The position numbers and the translations under genes were made by a program. Of a stretch of 26,789 nt of DNA, positions 1 through 7,656 are shown one piece after another. Position 1 is the first letter of the stretch; each line of letters opens with the position of its first letter. This DNA comes from Corynebacterium sp. (GTDB lineage Bacteria; Actinomycetota; Actinomycetes; Mycobacteriales; Mycobacteriaceae), in NCBI RefSeq assembly GCF_030826625.1, contig NZ_JAPJNQ010000002.1, forward strand, positions 1 through 26,789, in the 5' to 3' direction. Below the pieces are notes generated by a model. It saw nothing but the letters and a program-made list of their open reading frames with translations. It did no database searches and was not told where the DNA came from.

Positions 1-765
1 ACAACAAACAATAAAGACATCTTTGACCCCACGGTTGGAAAGATTGGCACACACGTGTGCCCAAAATGATGCGCCTTCTTCTTTGGCAATCCACAATCCC
101 AGAATGTGCTTAATACCATCAAGGTCCACCCCGATAGCCATATAAGCACTCTTGTTGACTACTCGGCCGCCATCGCGGACTTTAATGCGTAGTGCATCCA
201 GGAAAACGACTGGGTAGAACTCATCTAGCTGGCGGTTTTGCCAGACCATGACCTCATCGAGGACAGCATCAGTTACTGCAGAAATCGTCTCATGGGAGAT
301 ATCTACCCGCATCGCAGTAGCCATATGATGCTGGATATCCCGAATGGTCATCCCACCGGCATATAAGCTGACAATCATATCGTCAACATCTGTTAGCCGC
401 CTGGAGCCTTTGGGCACCATGGTAGGAACAAACGTGCCGTTTCTATCTCGTGGAACATCAATGCTTACTGGCCCGTAATTAGAGTCTACGGTTTTCGGGT
501 ACGTCCCGTTGCGGTAATTGTCCGTTCCAGTAGTAGCTTTAGCTGCTCTATCACCGGGCTGATAGCCCAGGTGGGCATCCATTTCAGCATTCAGTCCCCT
601 GGTAATCGAGGCTTGCACCATGCCCCGAACCAGGTCATTGGCATCCGTGGTGGATGTGCCTAGGTCATCAATCAGTTTCGCGTTTTCAGGGTTAGCAAGC
701 AGCTTTGCTTCAATCGCATCAATTTTGGCCTTATCGGCCGCATCTCGTCTGGCCATAGTAGTCAT
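1..765 (-). CDS. IS256-family (mutator-type) transposase, N-terminal 255 residues
   Basis: This is a DDE transposase that would mobilise the surrounding insertion sequence. The translation begins MTTMARRDAADKAKID and contains typical IS256-family stretches: an early 'GYQPGD' segment, 'NYRNGTYPKT', 'DVPRDRNGTF', 'LYAGGMTIRDIQHH' and 'VVFLDALRIKVRDGG', where the Asp of 'FLDAL' is the expected first catalytic acid. The second Asp would fall just past the left edge, since the visible end reads DVFIVCC. The frame is open from the ATG at 765 to base 1. An AAGGAG about 10 nt upstream supports this start; an in-frame ATG also lies at 756. Family assignment is secure. Whether the full gene is intact cannot be told. 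Confidence 0.9.
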   Translation of the reverse strand, partial: MTTMARRDAADKAKIDAIEAKLLANPENAKLIDDLGTSTTDANDLVRGMVQASITRGLNAEMDAHLGYQPGDRAAKATTGTDNYRNGTYPKTVDSNYGPVSIDVPRDRNGTFVPTMVPKGSRRLTDVDDMIVSLYAGGMTIRDIQHHMATAMRVDISHETISAVTDAVLDEVMVWQNRQLDEFYPVVFLDALRIKVRDGGRVVNKSAYMAIGVDLDGIKHILGLWIAKEEGASFWAHVCANLSNRGVKDVFIVCC

Positions 766-796
766 TCTGGCTTATCTCCTTATGTGGGATAGGTTC

Positions 797-822
797 CCAC
801 ACACAAACCATCAGACACCCTC
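797..822. repeat. Putative left terminal inverted repeat of the IS256-like element
   Basis: Read on the minus strand, the stretch starts GAGGGTGTCTGATGG and runs into TTTGTGTGTGGG, about 30 bp before the transposase start. IS256-family ends in Actinobacteria often have a GGGTGTCTG-like tip followed by a TGTGTG tract. The partner repeat lies outside the window, so the assignment rests on position and composition only. Confidence 0.4.
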
Positions 823-1048
823 TTAGCCAAAATGGATGAAGCGGGCCCCTGGTTTTCCACTCCACATATACTCACCACCGCAAGTTTATTGTTCGTAGCA
901 TGCGTTGTGCAGTACAGGACTGCTGGAATGGGTTATGCTGCCCGGCGCAACAAAGCAAACCGCGAATAATATGATTCTTTTGGGTGTCGGCATTAATAGC
1001 ACAAGGAGCGACGGTATGCGCTTCTAGCCCCGTTTCACCGAGCAATCA

Positions 1049-2893
1049 CTAGTTCGCCACCACTGGAACCGAACGCTGCCCCTGCAAGCCCGGAACCTCG
1101 CGCCAGAAGGACGTCTCGCTGCCACTCGCCGGGAGCTGCAGCGTCGCATGAGCATCAGTGATATAAATCGTCGAACCAGAAGCGGCCACGGCAACCACCG
1201 GCGCAGTCACGTTTCCTGACGGCAGGGACGATACTGCCGAACCGTCTTGTTCCACGCGCCAAACGGGGGTATCCGCCGCCGAGGTTCCCACCAGCAGTGA
1301 GCCATCCGGCTGCCAGTCCAGGCTTAACGCGGTGCCACCGATCTCAGTACCTAATTCGTGGACGTTGACGATCTTGCGTTCACCAGAAGTCGTGTGCTGC
1401 ACCACCCCGGTATAAACATGCCCACCAATAATCATCGCCGCTACTGCTCCGCTGTTAGAAAGTCGCAGCACAGAAATCTCACCATCGATATCTTCCAAGG
1501 CCGAGGTATCCACGCCACTGGTGGTCAGTTCACCCGAACTCGTCGCACGCACCACACGGACGACCTGTTTATCCTGTGTAGCAACCCAAATGCCACCACC
1601 GGTGCGTTCCAACGTCGGGCGCGTGATGTACTCGCTCGACAACGCCTGTTCCAAGGTCCCGTCGAGTTCGCCCACGTACAACTGCGATTCTTCACCGCTC
1701 GCCGCCGGCTGGGCCGCCCCCGCACTCTTCGAACGAACCACCGCCAGCGTGCCATCAACGCCAATATCAGCCGCACTCACATCGGACAGCGCCCCGGCAG
1801 CGTCGTCAAGCGGCACCCGCTGATCAGAGGCAACCCGCACCAAAGAACCATTCGCCAACGCATACAACGGACTGACCCCACTAGCCGAAGCCTTCGGATT
1901 CAGTCCCGCGAAATCATCGGTTGATAGCGTTGCCAACCCATCACCAACCGGAACATCGTCGATGAGCACCGAATACGGTCCTGGCACCGACGCATTCGCC
2001 AGCGTCCACACCAGCTGGGCCGCAAACTGCATTCGCTGCTCAGAACTCAGCGACGACATTCCAGAAAAATTGTAGACTCCCTCATCGATGCCGACGAATG
2101 CGGCATCCTCGGGCATCACATCTTGCAACGCTGGCGCCAATCGCGAACTTGGACCTTCGACCAGCATCGTTGCCAAGCTCGCACCGAGGGATTCTTGTTG
2201 CGAATACAACCAGCGGCGATCAGAGACCAACACGCTTGCCGTGGAATCGAAGAAATACAACGACTGCGGCTGGTACTGATTGCGCAGCTCGTTGCGCTCG
2301 ATTACTACCCCGGAAGGCAGGGTGGCAATGCGCCATTGGTTATCGACCATTTCCATATCCACGGTGGTTTCGTACAAACCGTCTTCCGGCTGGTATTTAC
2401 CGCCATCGCCGAGCTTGCCGATGACCGTTCCGCGCACATTAAATTTCCGTGTCGAGGTATCTGAAGGACCCGATGCCGTGTTGAATTCGATGCGATCTAC
2501 GATCAGCATATCGTCGCTGTGCGGCTGCCAATTCCCCTGCGCATTCTCGGTCAAATACTTCTTGGCGACGCGATAATCACCTTCCGGGCTTGCCGAGGCG
2601 CGATAAAACTCACGCAGCAACAAATCCGGTTCTTGGCCATCGGTGGGGCCGATATTCATGTCATCGTCGAGATTCGCCGAGGCATCGAACGGGCGCAGCG
2701 CTTGTGGTTCCGAATCCCGTGGCAGCGAACTACAGGCCACCACGAAACTCAGGCTGCCGACGCATAACAGCGCCAAACTTCCACGGTGCAGCGGGCGTAG
2801 TGAAAGCAGCGGGCGCAGTGCAGGCAGCAAGCGCAAAGAATGCTTGCCGACGGCCTGTGGCTTTTTGGGGCTGCGATTATTCCGCATCGTCAT
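1049..2893 (-). CDS. lpqB: Lipoprotein LpqB (GerMN plus beta-propeller), MtrB accessory protein
   Basis: LpqB is a membrane lipoprotein that in mycobacteria interacts with the extracellular part of the sensor kinase MtrB; here it directly follows mtrB. The chosen ATG at 2893 overlaps the mtrB end by 17 nt and has GGAG 4 nt upstream; an ATG at 2887 is equally possible. The 614-residue product has a long, basic n-region, a hydrophobic core and a lipobox VVAC with the acylated Cys near residue 54. A GerMN-like domain lies at about 200-330 ('LYFFDSTASVLVSDRRWLY', 'LVEGPSSRLAPALQDVMP') and a propeller-like region follows to the C-terminus. Mycobacterial LpqB is of similar length. The signal region is inflated by an 18-bp tandem repeat. 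The frame stays open upstream to 3142, but that part is inside mtrB and is not a credible N-terminus. Confidence 0.93.
   Translation of the reverse strand: MTMRNNRSPKKPQAVGKHSLRLLPALRPLLSLRPLHRGSLALLCVGSLSFVVACSSLPRDSEPQALRPFDASANLDDDMNIGPTDGQEPDLLLREFYRASASPEGDYRVAKKYLTENAQGNWQPHSDDMLIVDRIEFNTASGPSDTSTRKFNVRGTVIGKLGDGGKYQPEDGLYETTVDMEMVDNQWRIATLPSGVVIERNELRNQYQPQSLYFFDSTASVLVSDRRWLYSQQESLGASLATMLVEGPSSRLAPALQDVMPEDAAFVGIDEGVYNFSGMSSLSSEQRMQFAAQLVWTLANASVPGPYSVLIDDVPVGDGLATLSTDDFAGLNPKASASGVSPLYALANGSLVRVASDQRVPLDDAAGALSDVSAADIGVDGTLAVVRSKSAGAAQPAASGEESQLYVGELDGTLEQALSSEYITRPTLERTGGGIWVATQDKQVVRVVRATSSGELTTSGVDTSALEDIDGEISVLRLSNSGAVAAMIIGGHVYTGVVQHTTSGERKIVNVHELGTEIGGTALSLDWQPDGSLLVGTSAADTPVWRVEQDGSAVSSLPSGNVTAPVVAVAASGSTIYITDAHATLQLPASGSETSFWREVPGLQGQRSVPVVAN
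2789..2838. repeat. 18-bp degenerate tandem repeat in the lpqB signal-peptide region
   Basis: On the plus strand, CAGCGGGCGTAGTGAAAG (2789-2806) is followed by CAGCGGGCGCAGTGCAGG (2807-2824) and a partial third copy. The 18-bp period equals six codons, so it lengthens the basic n-region of LpqB (RPLLSL/RPLHRG-like repeats) without a frameshift. Confidence 0.75.
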
Positions 2894-4658
2894 CACGCTC
2901 CGCTCGACTGCTGTGCTCTGGAAAATCTGCTTCCGGCGCTGCCGAATCTGTTTGCTCGGGTGCTGGCTCAGCCTGCTCTGGAGTTTGCTGCACAGGGCTA
3001 TCGGGTACAGCGCTATCTTGCTCTGGGGCTTTCTGCACAGCGCTATCTTGCTCTGGGGTTTGATCTCGCAAAGCGCTATCCTGCACAGACGCATCCAAGT
3101 CAGCGGCCACAGCCAATTCCAGCGGTGCCGGATCCACCTCACCGTGCGGGGTCCGCGGTAGTACTAAGCGGAAGCTCGCACCGACGCCTAATTCGCCGGT
3201 GGCATCCAAAATTCCGCCGTGCAACTGGGCGTCCTCACGCGCAATAGCCAAACCCAAACCGGTACCGCCAGAATGGCGTTTGCGCGAAACATCAGCACGC
3301 CAGAACCGGTTGAACACCAAGTCTTCTTGGCCGTCTTTCAAGCCCACGCCGTGGTCAGCCACCAACACCGCAATCGCGTGCTCGTTCGCTGCGGCAGATA
3401 CGTGCACTGGGTTGCCTTCAGAATGGTCGATGGCATTGGCCAGCAAATTACGCAGAATGCGTTCAACACGCCTCGAGTCCCCGGCAATCACCAGCGCGTC
3501 GTCAAGCCCGGAAAATGTCACAACAACATCGAGTTTCTGCGCCAAGTGTTCAACCTGATTCCACGCAGATTCCAGGCTTGAGCGCACATCAATCTGCGTT
3601 TCGGACAAATCGGCAACGCCGGCGTCGTGACGCGAGATCTCCAACAAATCGCCCAACAGATCTTCGAACTTATCCAGCTCGCGGGTCATCAATTCTGAAG
3701 CGCGCTTGGTATGCGGAGCGAGCGAATCAGAATCGGAAGCAATCATGTCGGCGGCCATGCGCACCGTCGTCAACGGGGTGCGCAGCTCGTGCGATACGTC
3801 GGAGGTGAACTGGCGCTGTAGGTCACCATATTCCTCGAGTTGATTAATTTGGCGAGCGAGTTTGTCCGCCATGTCGTTAAACGACACCGCCAGCCGCGCC
3901 ATCTCGTCTTCACCTTCCACGACCATGCGTTCCCGCAAATGCCCACTGGCCAGACGCTGTGCAGTGCGTGAGGCTGAACGGATCGGCAAAATCACTTGCT
4001 GCGTTGCCAGCCACGCGATACCAACCAGCAGCACCAGCACCACTACGCCGGCCGTCGACAACAATCCACGCAACAACGCCATAGTCGAGGCCTCGGATTC
4101 CATCGACAACGCCAAATAAACTTGCGCACCTGGGATATCCGATTCAGTGGGCGAACCGATCAACAGCGCGTCGTAGACAGTGCCATCTGCACGTTCCACC
4201 GGGGTGAATTGATAGGAAACGTGGCCTTCCGAGACATAGCGGCGCAGTTCAGCTGGCACCCGGAAGCCTTCAGGAGCGGTGGTCAGCGAACCATCGCCAT
4301 TGTCGACGACGATGATGGTGTCATAAATTGCCGAGAGATCACTCGATTCACTACTAGAATGCGAGATCGACGCACGCGCCGAAGTAATGCGCACCTGCGT
4401 GCTGTTGGCAGAGCCTGTGGCGTTAATCTGCTGCTCTACGGCATAGCGCGCACGATCAATTTCCTGGTTCGCGACATCGAGCTTCTGATCGACCAGCCGC
4501 TGGGTGATCACCGAGATCAAGGCGAAAGCCAGCACCAGCATGACCACCAGCGAAGAAACGAAAATCGAACCAATCAAGCGTACCTGCAACGAGGTACGCC
4601 AAAACTCGATCAACCTCGTGCGAAGACGACGCAAACGTTGAGCAACAGTAGAAAACAC
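2877..4658 (-). CDS. mtrB: Sensor histidine kinase MtrB
   Basis: MtrB is the membrane kinase of the MtrAB system, which controls cell-wall hydrolases, division and osmotic response in corynebacteria and mycobacteria. The 593-residue protein has TM1 at about 30-52, an extracellular domain at 53-195, TM2 at about 200-219, a HAMP region to about 272 and a HisKA domain with the phospho-acceptor His290 in VSHELRTPL. The ATPase domain shows an N-box (LRNLLANAIDH), a G1 box (DHGVGL) and a G2 box (GGTGLGLA). A disordered acidic tail rich in PEQDSAV-like repeats follows residue 503; a 30-bp DNA repeat extends it. The start is GTG at 4658, with AAGGAG about 12 nt upstream, and mtrA ends 33 nt before it. 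lpqB overlaps its 3' end, suggesting translational coupling. Confidence 0.96.
   Translation of the reverse strand: MFSTVAQRLRRLRTRLIEFWRTSLQVRLIGSIFVSSLVVMLVLAFALISVITQRLVDQKLDVANQEIDRARYAVEQQINATGSANSTQVRITSARASISHSSSESSDLSAIYDTIIVVDNGDGSLTTAPEGFRVPAELRRYVSEGHVSYQFTPVERADGTVYDALLIGSPTESDIPGAQVYLALSMESEASTMALLRGLLSTAGVVVLVLLVGIAWLATQQVILPIRSASRTAQRLASGHLRERMVVEGEDEMARLAVSFNDMADKLARQINQLEEYGDLQRQFTSDVSHELRTPLTTVRMAADMIASDSDSLAPHTKRASELMTRELDKFEDLLGDLLEISRHDAGVADLSETQIDVRSSLESAWNQVEHLAQKLDVVVTFSGLDDALVIAGDSRRVERILRNLLANAIDHSEGNPVHVSAAANEHAIAVLVADHGVGLKDGQEDLVFNRFWRADVSRKRHSGGTGLGLAIAREDAQLHGGILDATGELGVGASFRLVLPRTPHGEVDPAPLELAVAADLDASVQDSALRDQTPEQDSAVQKAPEQDSAVPDSPVQQTPEQAEPAPEQTDSAAPEADFPEHSSRAERDDDAE
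3011..3070. repeat. 30-bp tandem repeat in the mtrB C-terminal tail
   Basis: CGCTATCTTGCTCTGGGG recurs at 3011 and 3041 (period 30 bp), and a shorter CGCTATCCTGCAC copy lies near 3074. The period is ten codons, giving acidic PEQDSAV-type repeats beyond the kinase ATPase domain. Copy number is likely to vary between strains (inference). Confidence 0.8.
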
Positions 4659-4691
4659 GGACGTGGCGGGCTCCTTAATGGTCCTTAACGC

Positions 4692-5396
4692 CTAAGCGGC
4701 CGGCTTTTTGCCGGTCTTATAGCCCACCCCACGTACCGTGAGCACAATCTGTGGGTCCTCAGGGTCTTTTTCGATTTTCGCGCGCAAACGCTGCACGTGA
4801 ACATTAACCAGGCGGGTATCCGAGGCGTGCTTATAGCCCCAGACCTTCGAGAGCAAGTCCTCCCGGGTGTGTACTTGGCCGGGCTTTCGCGACATTTCCA
4901 GCAACAGATCGAATTCCAACGGTGTCAGCGAAATCTCTTCTCCATCACGGGTGACAGTGTGCTCGCTGACATCGATATGCAAATCCCCTACCACGATGAC
5001 GTCAGAGGATTCTGTTTTGGCTTCTTGCGCTTCCACCGGTGGGCGCAGACGAGCACGAATGCGGGCGATCAACTCTTTGTGCTTAAACGGCTTAGTGATG
5101 TAATCATCCGCACCTGATTCCAGTCCCAACACAACATCGACGGTGTCTGTTTTCGCCGTCAACATCACGATCGGCACTGGCGATTCCGCACGGATGGTGC
5201 GGCAAATATCCACCCCGTTCATGCCAGGCAGCATGAGATCAAGCAAGATCAAATCGGGGTTATGCTCGCGGAATACCGGAACTGCCTCGTTACCATCGGT
5301 GACCGCGATGGGCTGAAAGCCTTCGGATTCCAGCACGATAGTCAGCATCTCTGAGATCGCTGGGTCGTCATCAACTACCAGAATGGTTGCTGCCAT
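4692..5396 (-). CDS. mtrA: Response regulator MtrA (OmpR/PhoB family)
   Basis: MtrA is the DNA-binding partner of MtrB and in related bacteria controls envelope-remodelling and division genes. The receiver domain (residues 4-118) shows the acidic pair at 9-11, phospho-acceptor Asp53 in LLDLMLPGMNG, Thr80 and Lys102 in TKPFKHKEL. A winged-helix effector domain follows at about 135-230 (LTPLEFDLLLEM, NVHVQRLRAKIE, VRGVGYKTG). The length of 234 residues fits the family. The ATG at 5396 has a GGAGGA about 11 nt upstream, inside the end of tmk; the tmk stop is only 8 nt away. Co-transcription with tmk and mtrB is therefore very likely. Confidence 0.97.
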   Translation of the reverse strand: MAATILVVDDDPAISEMLTIVLESEGFQPIAVTDGNEAVPVFREHNPDLILLDLMLPGMNGVDICRTIRAESPVPIVMLTAKTDTVDVVLGLESGADDYITKPFKHKELIARIRARLRPPVEAQEAKTESSDVIVVGDLHIDVSEHTVTRDGEEISLTPLEFDLLLEMSRKPGQVHTREDLLSKVWGYKHASDTRLVNVHVQRLRAKIEKDPEDPQIVLTVRGVGYKTGKKPAA

Positions 5397-5404
5397 CGTC
5401 GTGT

Positions 5405-6067
5405 CTATCCTCCGGAAGTGGTTGAGCCAGCCAAATCGGCCCGGCGCGCATCAATCGTTGCCATTATCTTATCTAGGTCGGCGCTGACTAGCCATTGTCC
5501 TGCCCAACTACTTTCTGCCAATCGGTGATAGGCAGCATTGGTATTGGTTTGCAGCTCACTATCGCGCTCATAGTAATCGCGCTGCCGGCTGCTGTCAGCC
5601 GCAGAACGGGCTTTCGCGCGCGAGGCGGCAATTCCAACGGGCACATCCAACAGGATCTGCAGATCTGGCTTCGGCAAACCAAGCCGACCAAATTCAAGCC
5701 CTGCCACCCAGTCAGTGACCGCATCTTCGCCGGTGCGCGCCCAGCTGAAGGCCGCATTGGAAGCAACGTAGCGGTCAAGGATGAGCAATGAATCAGCGCG
5801 CTCGCCACCGGGAATATAGTCGACTAATGCATCTCGGTGTGCCGCTCGGTCTAGGGCAAAAAGGGTTGCCATGGCATAGGCAGAGTCGCTGAGATCACCC
5901 ATACGCCCGTATAAGGCCTCGCGGGCGAGTTGCGCGTGAATAGAATTATCGTAATCCGGAAAGGCCAGCACGTCGACGGTGATCCCCCGCTGGCGATAGC
6001 GATGCGTCAGCTTTTTCACCAAGGTATTTTTGCCCGCGCCGTCAATGCCTTCGATTGCAATGATCAT
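5405..6067 (-). CDS. tmk: Thymidylate kinase
   Basis: This enzyme phosphorylates dTMP to dTDP in the cytoplasm, an essential step of dTTP synthesis. The 220-residue protein begins MIIAIEGIDGAGKNT, a P-loop around residues 7-15 with Lys13. It has the DRY motif (LILDRYVAS, residues 95-103) and an Arg/Lys/Ser-rich LID region near 150-170 (ASRAKARSAADSSRQ). The Asn after the P-loop Lys is unusual for kinases in general, although actinobacterial Tmk proteins vary at this position. GAGGG lies 5 nt before the ATG. The gene sits 21 nt after the DUF4259 gene and 8 nt before mtrA, the same neighbourhood as in C. glutamicum and M. tuberculosis, except that sahH is missing upstream. Confidence 0.95.
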   Translation of the reverse strand: MIIAIEGIDGAGKNTLVKKLTHRYRQRGITVDVLAFPDYDNSIHAQLAREALYGRMGDLSDSAYAMATLFALDRAAHRDALVDYIPGGERADSLLILDRYVASNAAFSWARTGEDAVTDWVAGLEFGRLGLPKPDLQILLDVPVGIAASRAKARSAADSSRQRDYYERDSELQTNTNAAYHRLAESSWAGQWLVSADLDKIMATIDARRADLAGSTTSGG

Positions 6068-6088
6068 GACTGCCCTCAGTACAAAATT

Positions 6089-6439
6089 TTAGGATAACGC
6101 TTCCACGAACGGATCGAGGTCATAGTCTCCTTCGACCTCATTCAACAGCTCTGCAGCAGCCTCGGAGAGTTTTTCATCAGCCGTTCCGACTAGGCCGCGA
6201 ATGAACGGATATTCAGCGACGATATCGCCAGCCGAAAACGGTGCCCCGGCCCAGATCGCGGCAATTGTGGCAGCCGCATATCCGTTGCCGAGTTCCAGGT
6301 CATTGGCGTTGGAACTTGCTGCGAGCAGGCAAGCATCGCGCACAGCTTCGACAATTTCTTCATCGTCCAAGTCAACGAGTTCATCAAGAAAGTCTTGATT
6401 GTTCTCGTCGCTAAAAATCTCTTCGTCCCAAGATGTCAC
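6089..6439 (-). CDS. DUF4259 domain protein
   Basis: This 116-residue, strongly acidic protein begins with the DUF4259-type opening (SWDEEIFSDENNQDFLDEL), followed by helical segments such as AAATIAAIWAGAP. The family has no established function. It shows no signal peptide or membrane segment, so it should be cytoplasmic. The start is GTG at 6439, with AGGAG 6 nt upstream. It appears to be the first gene of the tmk-mtrAB-lpqB operon, occupying the place where sahH stands in many relatives. The low pI and the position are all that can be said; a role in the MtrAB circuit would be pure speculation. Confidence 0.85.
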   Translation of the reverse strand: MTSWDEEIFSDENNQDFLDELVDLDDEEIVEAVRDACLLAASSNANDLELGNGYAAATIAAIWAGAPFSAGDIVAEYPFIRGLVGTADEKLSEAAAELLNEVEGDYDLDPFVEALS

Positions 6440-6567
6440 TGTCTGCTCCTGTCGTAATCATTGCCAGCATCATTGTCAGCTGAACTAGTTTGACATAGAT
6501 CAAGCCTCGACGGGATTTCTATAAGCTGACTCACACTATGGAGCTTTCGACGTCGCCCCCTTACTAC

Positions 6568-6607
6568 ATTGCAACAAAGCTGTTATGGTTTGTTATCAAG
6601 TTGCAAT
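6568..6607. promoter_or_regulatory. Nested inverted and direct repeats upstream of the exported-protein gene
   Basis: A perfect 8-bp inverted repeat, ATTGCAAC (6568-6575) and GTTGCAAT (6600-6607), encloses two direct copies of TGTTAT at 6581 and 6591, exactly 10 bp apart. The block ends 22 nt before the ATG at 6630. The tandem half-sites on one DNA face resemble OmpR-family operators, and MtrA is the nearest such regulator. The proposed binding is inference. Confidence 0.5.
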
Positions 6608-6629
6608 CAACGCGAAAGGCTAGCTGCTC

Positions 6630-7646
6630 ATGAGCCAAGAAACCCGCAGAGCTGTCGCTTTTATCAGTAGCGGCTTTCTGCTTGCGGGGGTTATTGGCTT
6701 CGGGGTGTGGCAGCTCTCTGAACCGGCGAATTTTTCGACAGCGTCGCAGATTCACGAAGCCGGGCACACCCAAACAACGACGGTAACCGAATCCGCGGGG
6801 GAATCGACGGTAGGCTCTGATTCTGCGGAAAATTCAACGCAGCCTACTGCCTCGCAAGATCCTTCCCCAGCTGATGACGACGGTTCGGCAGCCGAACTTA
6901 ACCCCTCACGGACGATTTCACCGAATGCGCTTGGCGACGATAACGGGCACCCCCGTTCCCCACAAGGAACAAAGAATTCGCGGCGGGCACAAATCGATGC
7001 TTTTGATCCTTACCTTCCGCCACATGCGGTGATTCAAGAAGTTCGCGAGCCAGTCGTGCCCACCGTGGTGTATCGCCCACGTGGTTTTGAAGGACCACAA
7101 CCAGACCTACACCGGCCTAACCAAGGCGAGCCCGGTGACTCAATGGTTGTTGCTGAGCCTGCACCCGCGTCACAAGCTGAAACCGCTGCAGGCAACACAC
7201 ACGATGGCAGCGCTCAGGGCGGCAACAACCAGGCTGGGAATGCACACAATGCCAATACGCCGGGCGCGAGCAATAAAGCTGCGGTTAACCCACCAGCGAT
7301 TACTGATTTAGCACCAAATCTACCGCCTGAGCTCGCGAATGAGATTCCGAACTTGCAGACGCCGCCACTGCTGGACGAAACCCTAGATATCGCTGGCGTG
7401 GGGCCGAACAACGCTGGGCCGGCGGCACAACCTGGGCAATCCAACCGTAACCAGCAACCAGGTGCCGGACAACACGCTGCTGCCCAACCGGGCCCCGACG
7501 ATGGCGAGCACACCACCGGTGGTAACCCCGAGCCTGCAGGTGCGGATTCTGCAGGAGCCGAACTGCCTCAGCGCATCACGGCAATCATCGATGGATTTCT
7601 GGAAAGCTCTAGTTCTGCGTTGAGCTCAGCACGGCAGCATAACTGA
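6630..7646 (+). CDS. Membrane-anchored, low-complexity exported protein of unknown function
   Basis: I do not recognise this 338-residue protein. It has a short cytoplasmic N-terminus, one hydrophobic segment at about residues 9-28 (AFISSGFLLAGVIGFGVWQL) and then a long disordered part rich in Ser, Thr, Ala, Pro, Asn, Gln and Gly. A more ordered core, LPPHAVIQEVREPVVPTVV, lies near 130-150, with another Pro-rich stretch at 215-245 and a short predicted helix at the C-terminus. It has no lipobox Cys, LPxTG or enzyme motif. The segment is more likely a membrane anchor than a cleaved signal. An AAAGG about 10 nt upstream could serve as ribosome site. It stands divergent to the DUF4259-mtrAB operon and converges on manA with only 10 nt between stops. 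A periplasmic structural or envelope role is possible but unproven. Confidence 0.8.
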   Translation: MSQETRRAVAFISSGFLLAGVIGFGVWQLSEPANFSTASQIHEAGHTQTTTVTESAGESTVGSDSAENSTQPTASQDPSPADDDGSAAELNPSRTISPNALGDDNGHPRSPQGTKNSRRAQIDAFDPYLPPHAVIQEVREPVVPTVVYRPRGFEGPQPDLHRPNQGEPGDSMVVAEPAPASQAETAAGNTHDGSAQGGNNQAGNAHNANTPGASNKAAVNPPAITDLAPNLPPELANEIPNLQTPPLLDETLDIAGVGPNNAGPAAQPGQSNRNQQPGAGQHAAAQPGPDDGEHTTGGNPEPAGADSAGAELPQRITAIIDGFLESSSSALSSARQHN

Positions 7647-7656
7647 TTGCAGCAGA

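Larger units (their letters stand above)
1..822 (-). mobile_element. IS256-family insertion sequence, 5' portion, cut by the window edge
   Basis: The transposase reads leftward off the window, so only the upstream end of the element is visible. The outer boundary near 822 is inferred from a terminal-repeat-like stretch just upstream of the transposase start. The element lies directly downstream of lpqB, where corynebacteria usually carry a comF-like gene. The other end and any target duplication cannot be seen. Confidence 0.8.

Noticed and set aside
1016..1027. AAGGAG followed by ATG CGC TTC TAG, a three-codon frame on the plus strand
   Set aside because: The ribosome site is good but the frame encodes only MRF and leads to no plus-strand gene, so it is probably chance or a remnant.
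823..1048. Possible comF remnant between lpqB and the insertion sequence
   Set aside because: No ComF zinc or phosphoribosyltransferase motif could be seen in any minus-strand frame; only short meaningless frames are present.
2894..3142. Upstream extension of the lpqB frame giving a 697-residue protein
   Set aside because: It lies inside the mtrB 3' coding region and its translation is repetitive and Cys/Gln-rich, unlike any LpqB N-terminus. The ATG at 2893 with GGAG fits the signal peptide.
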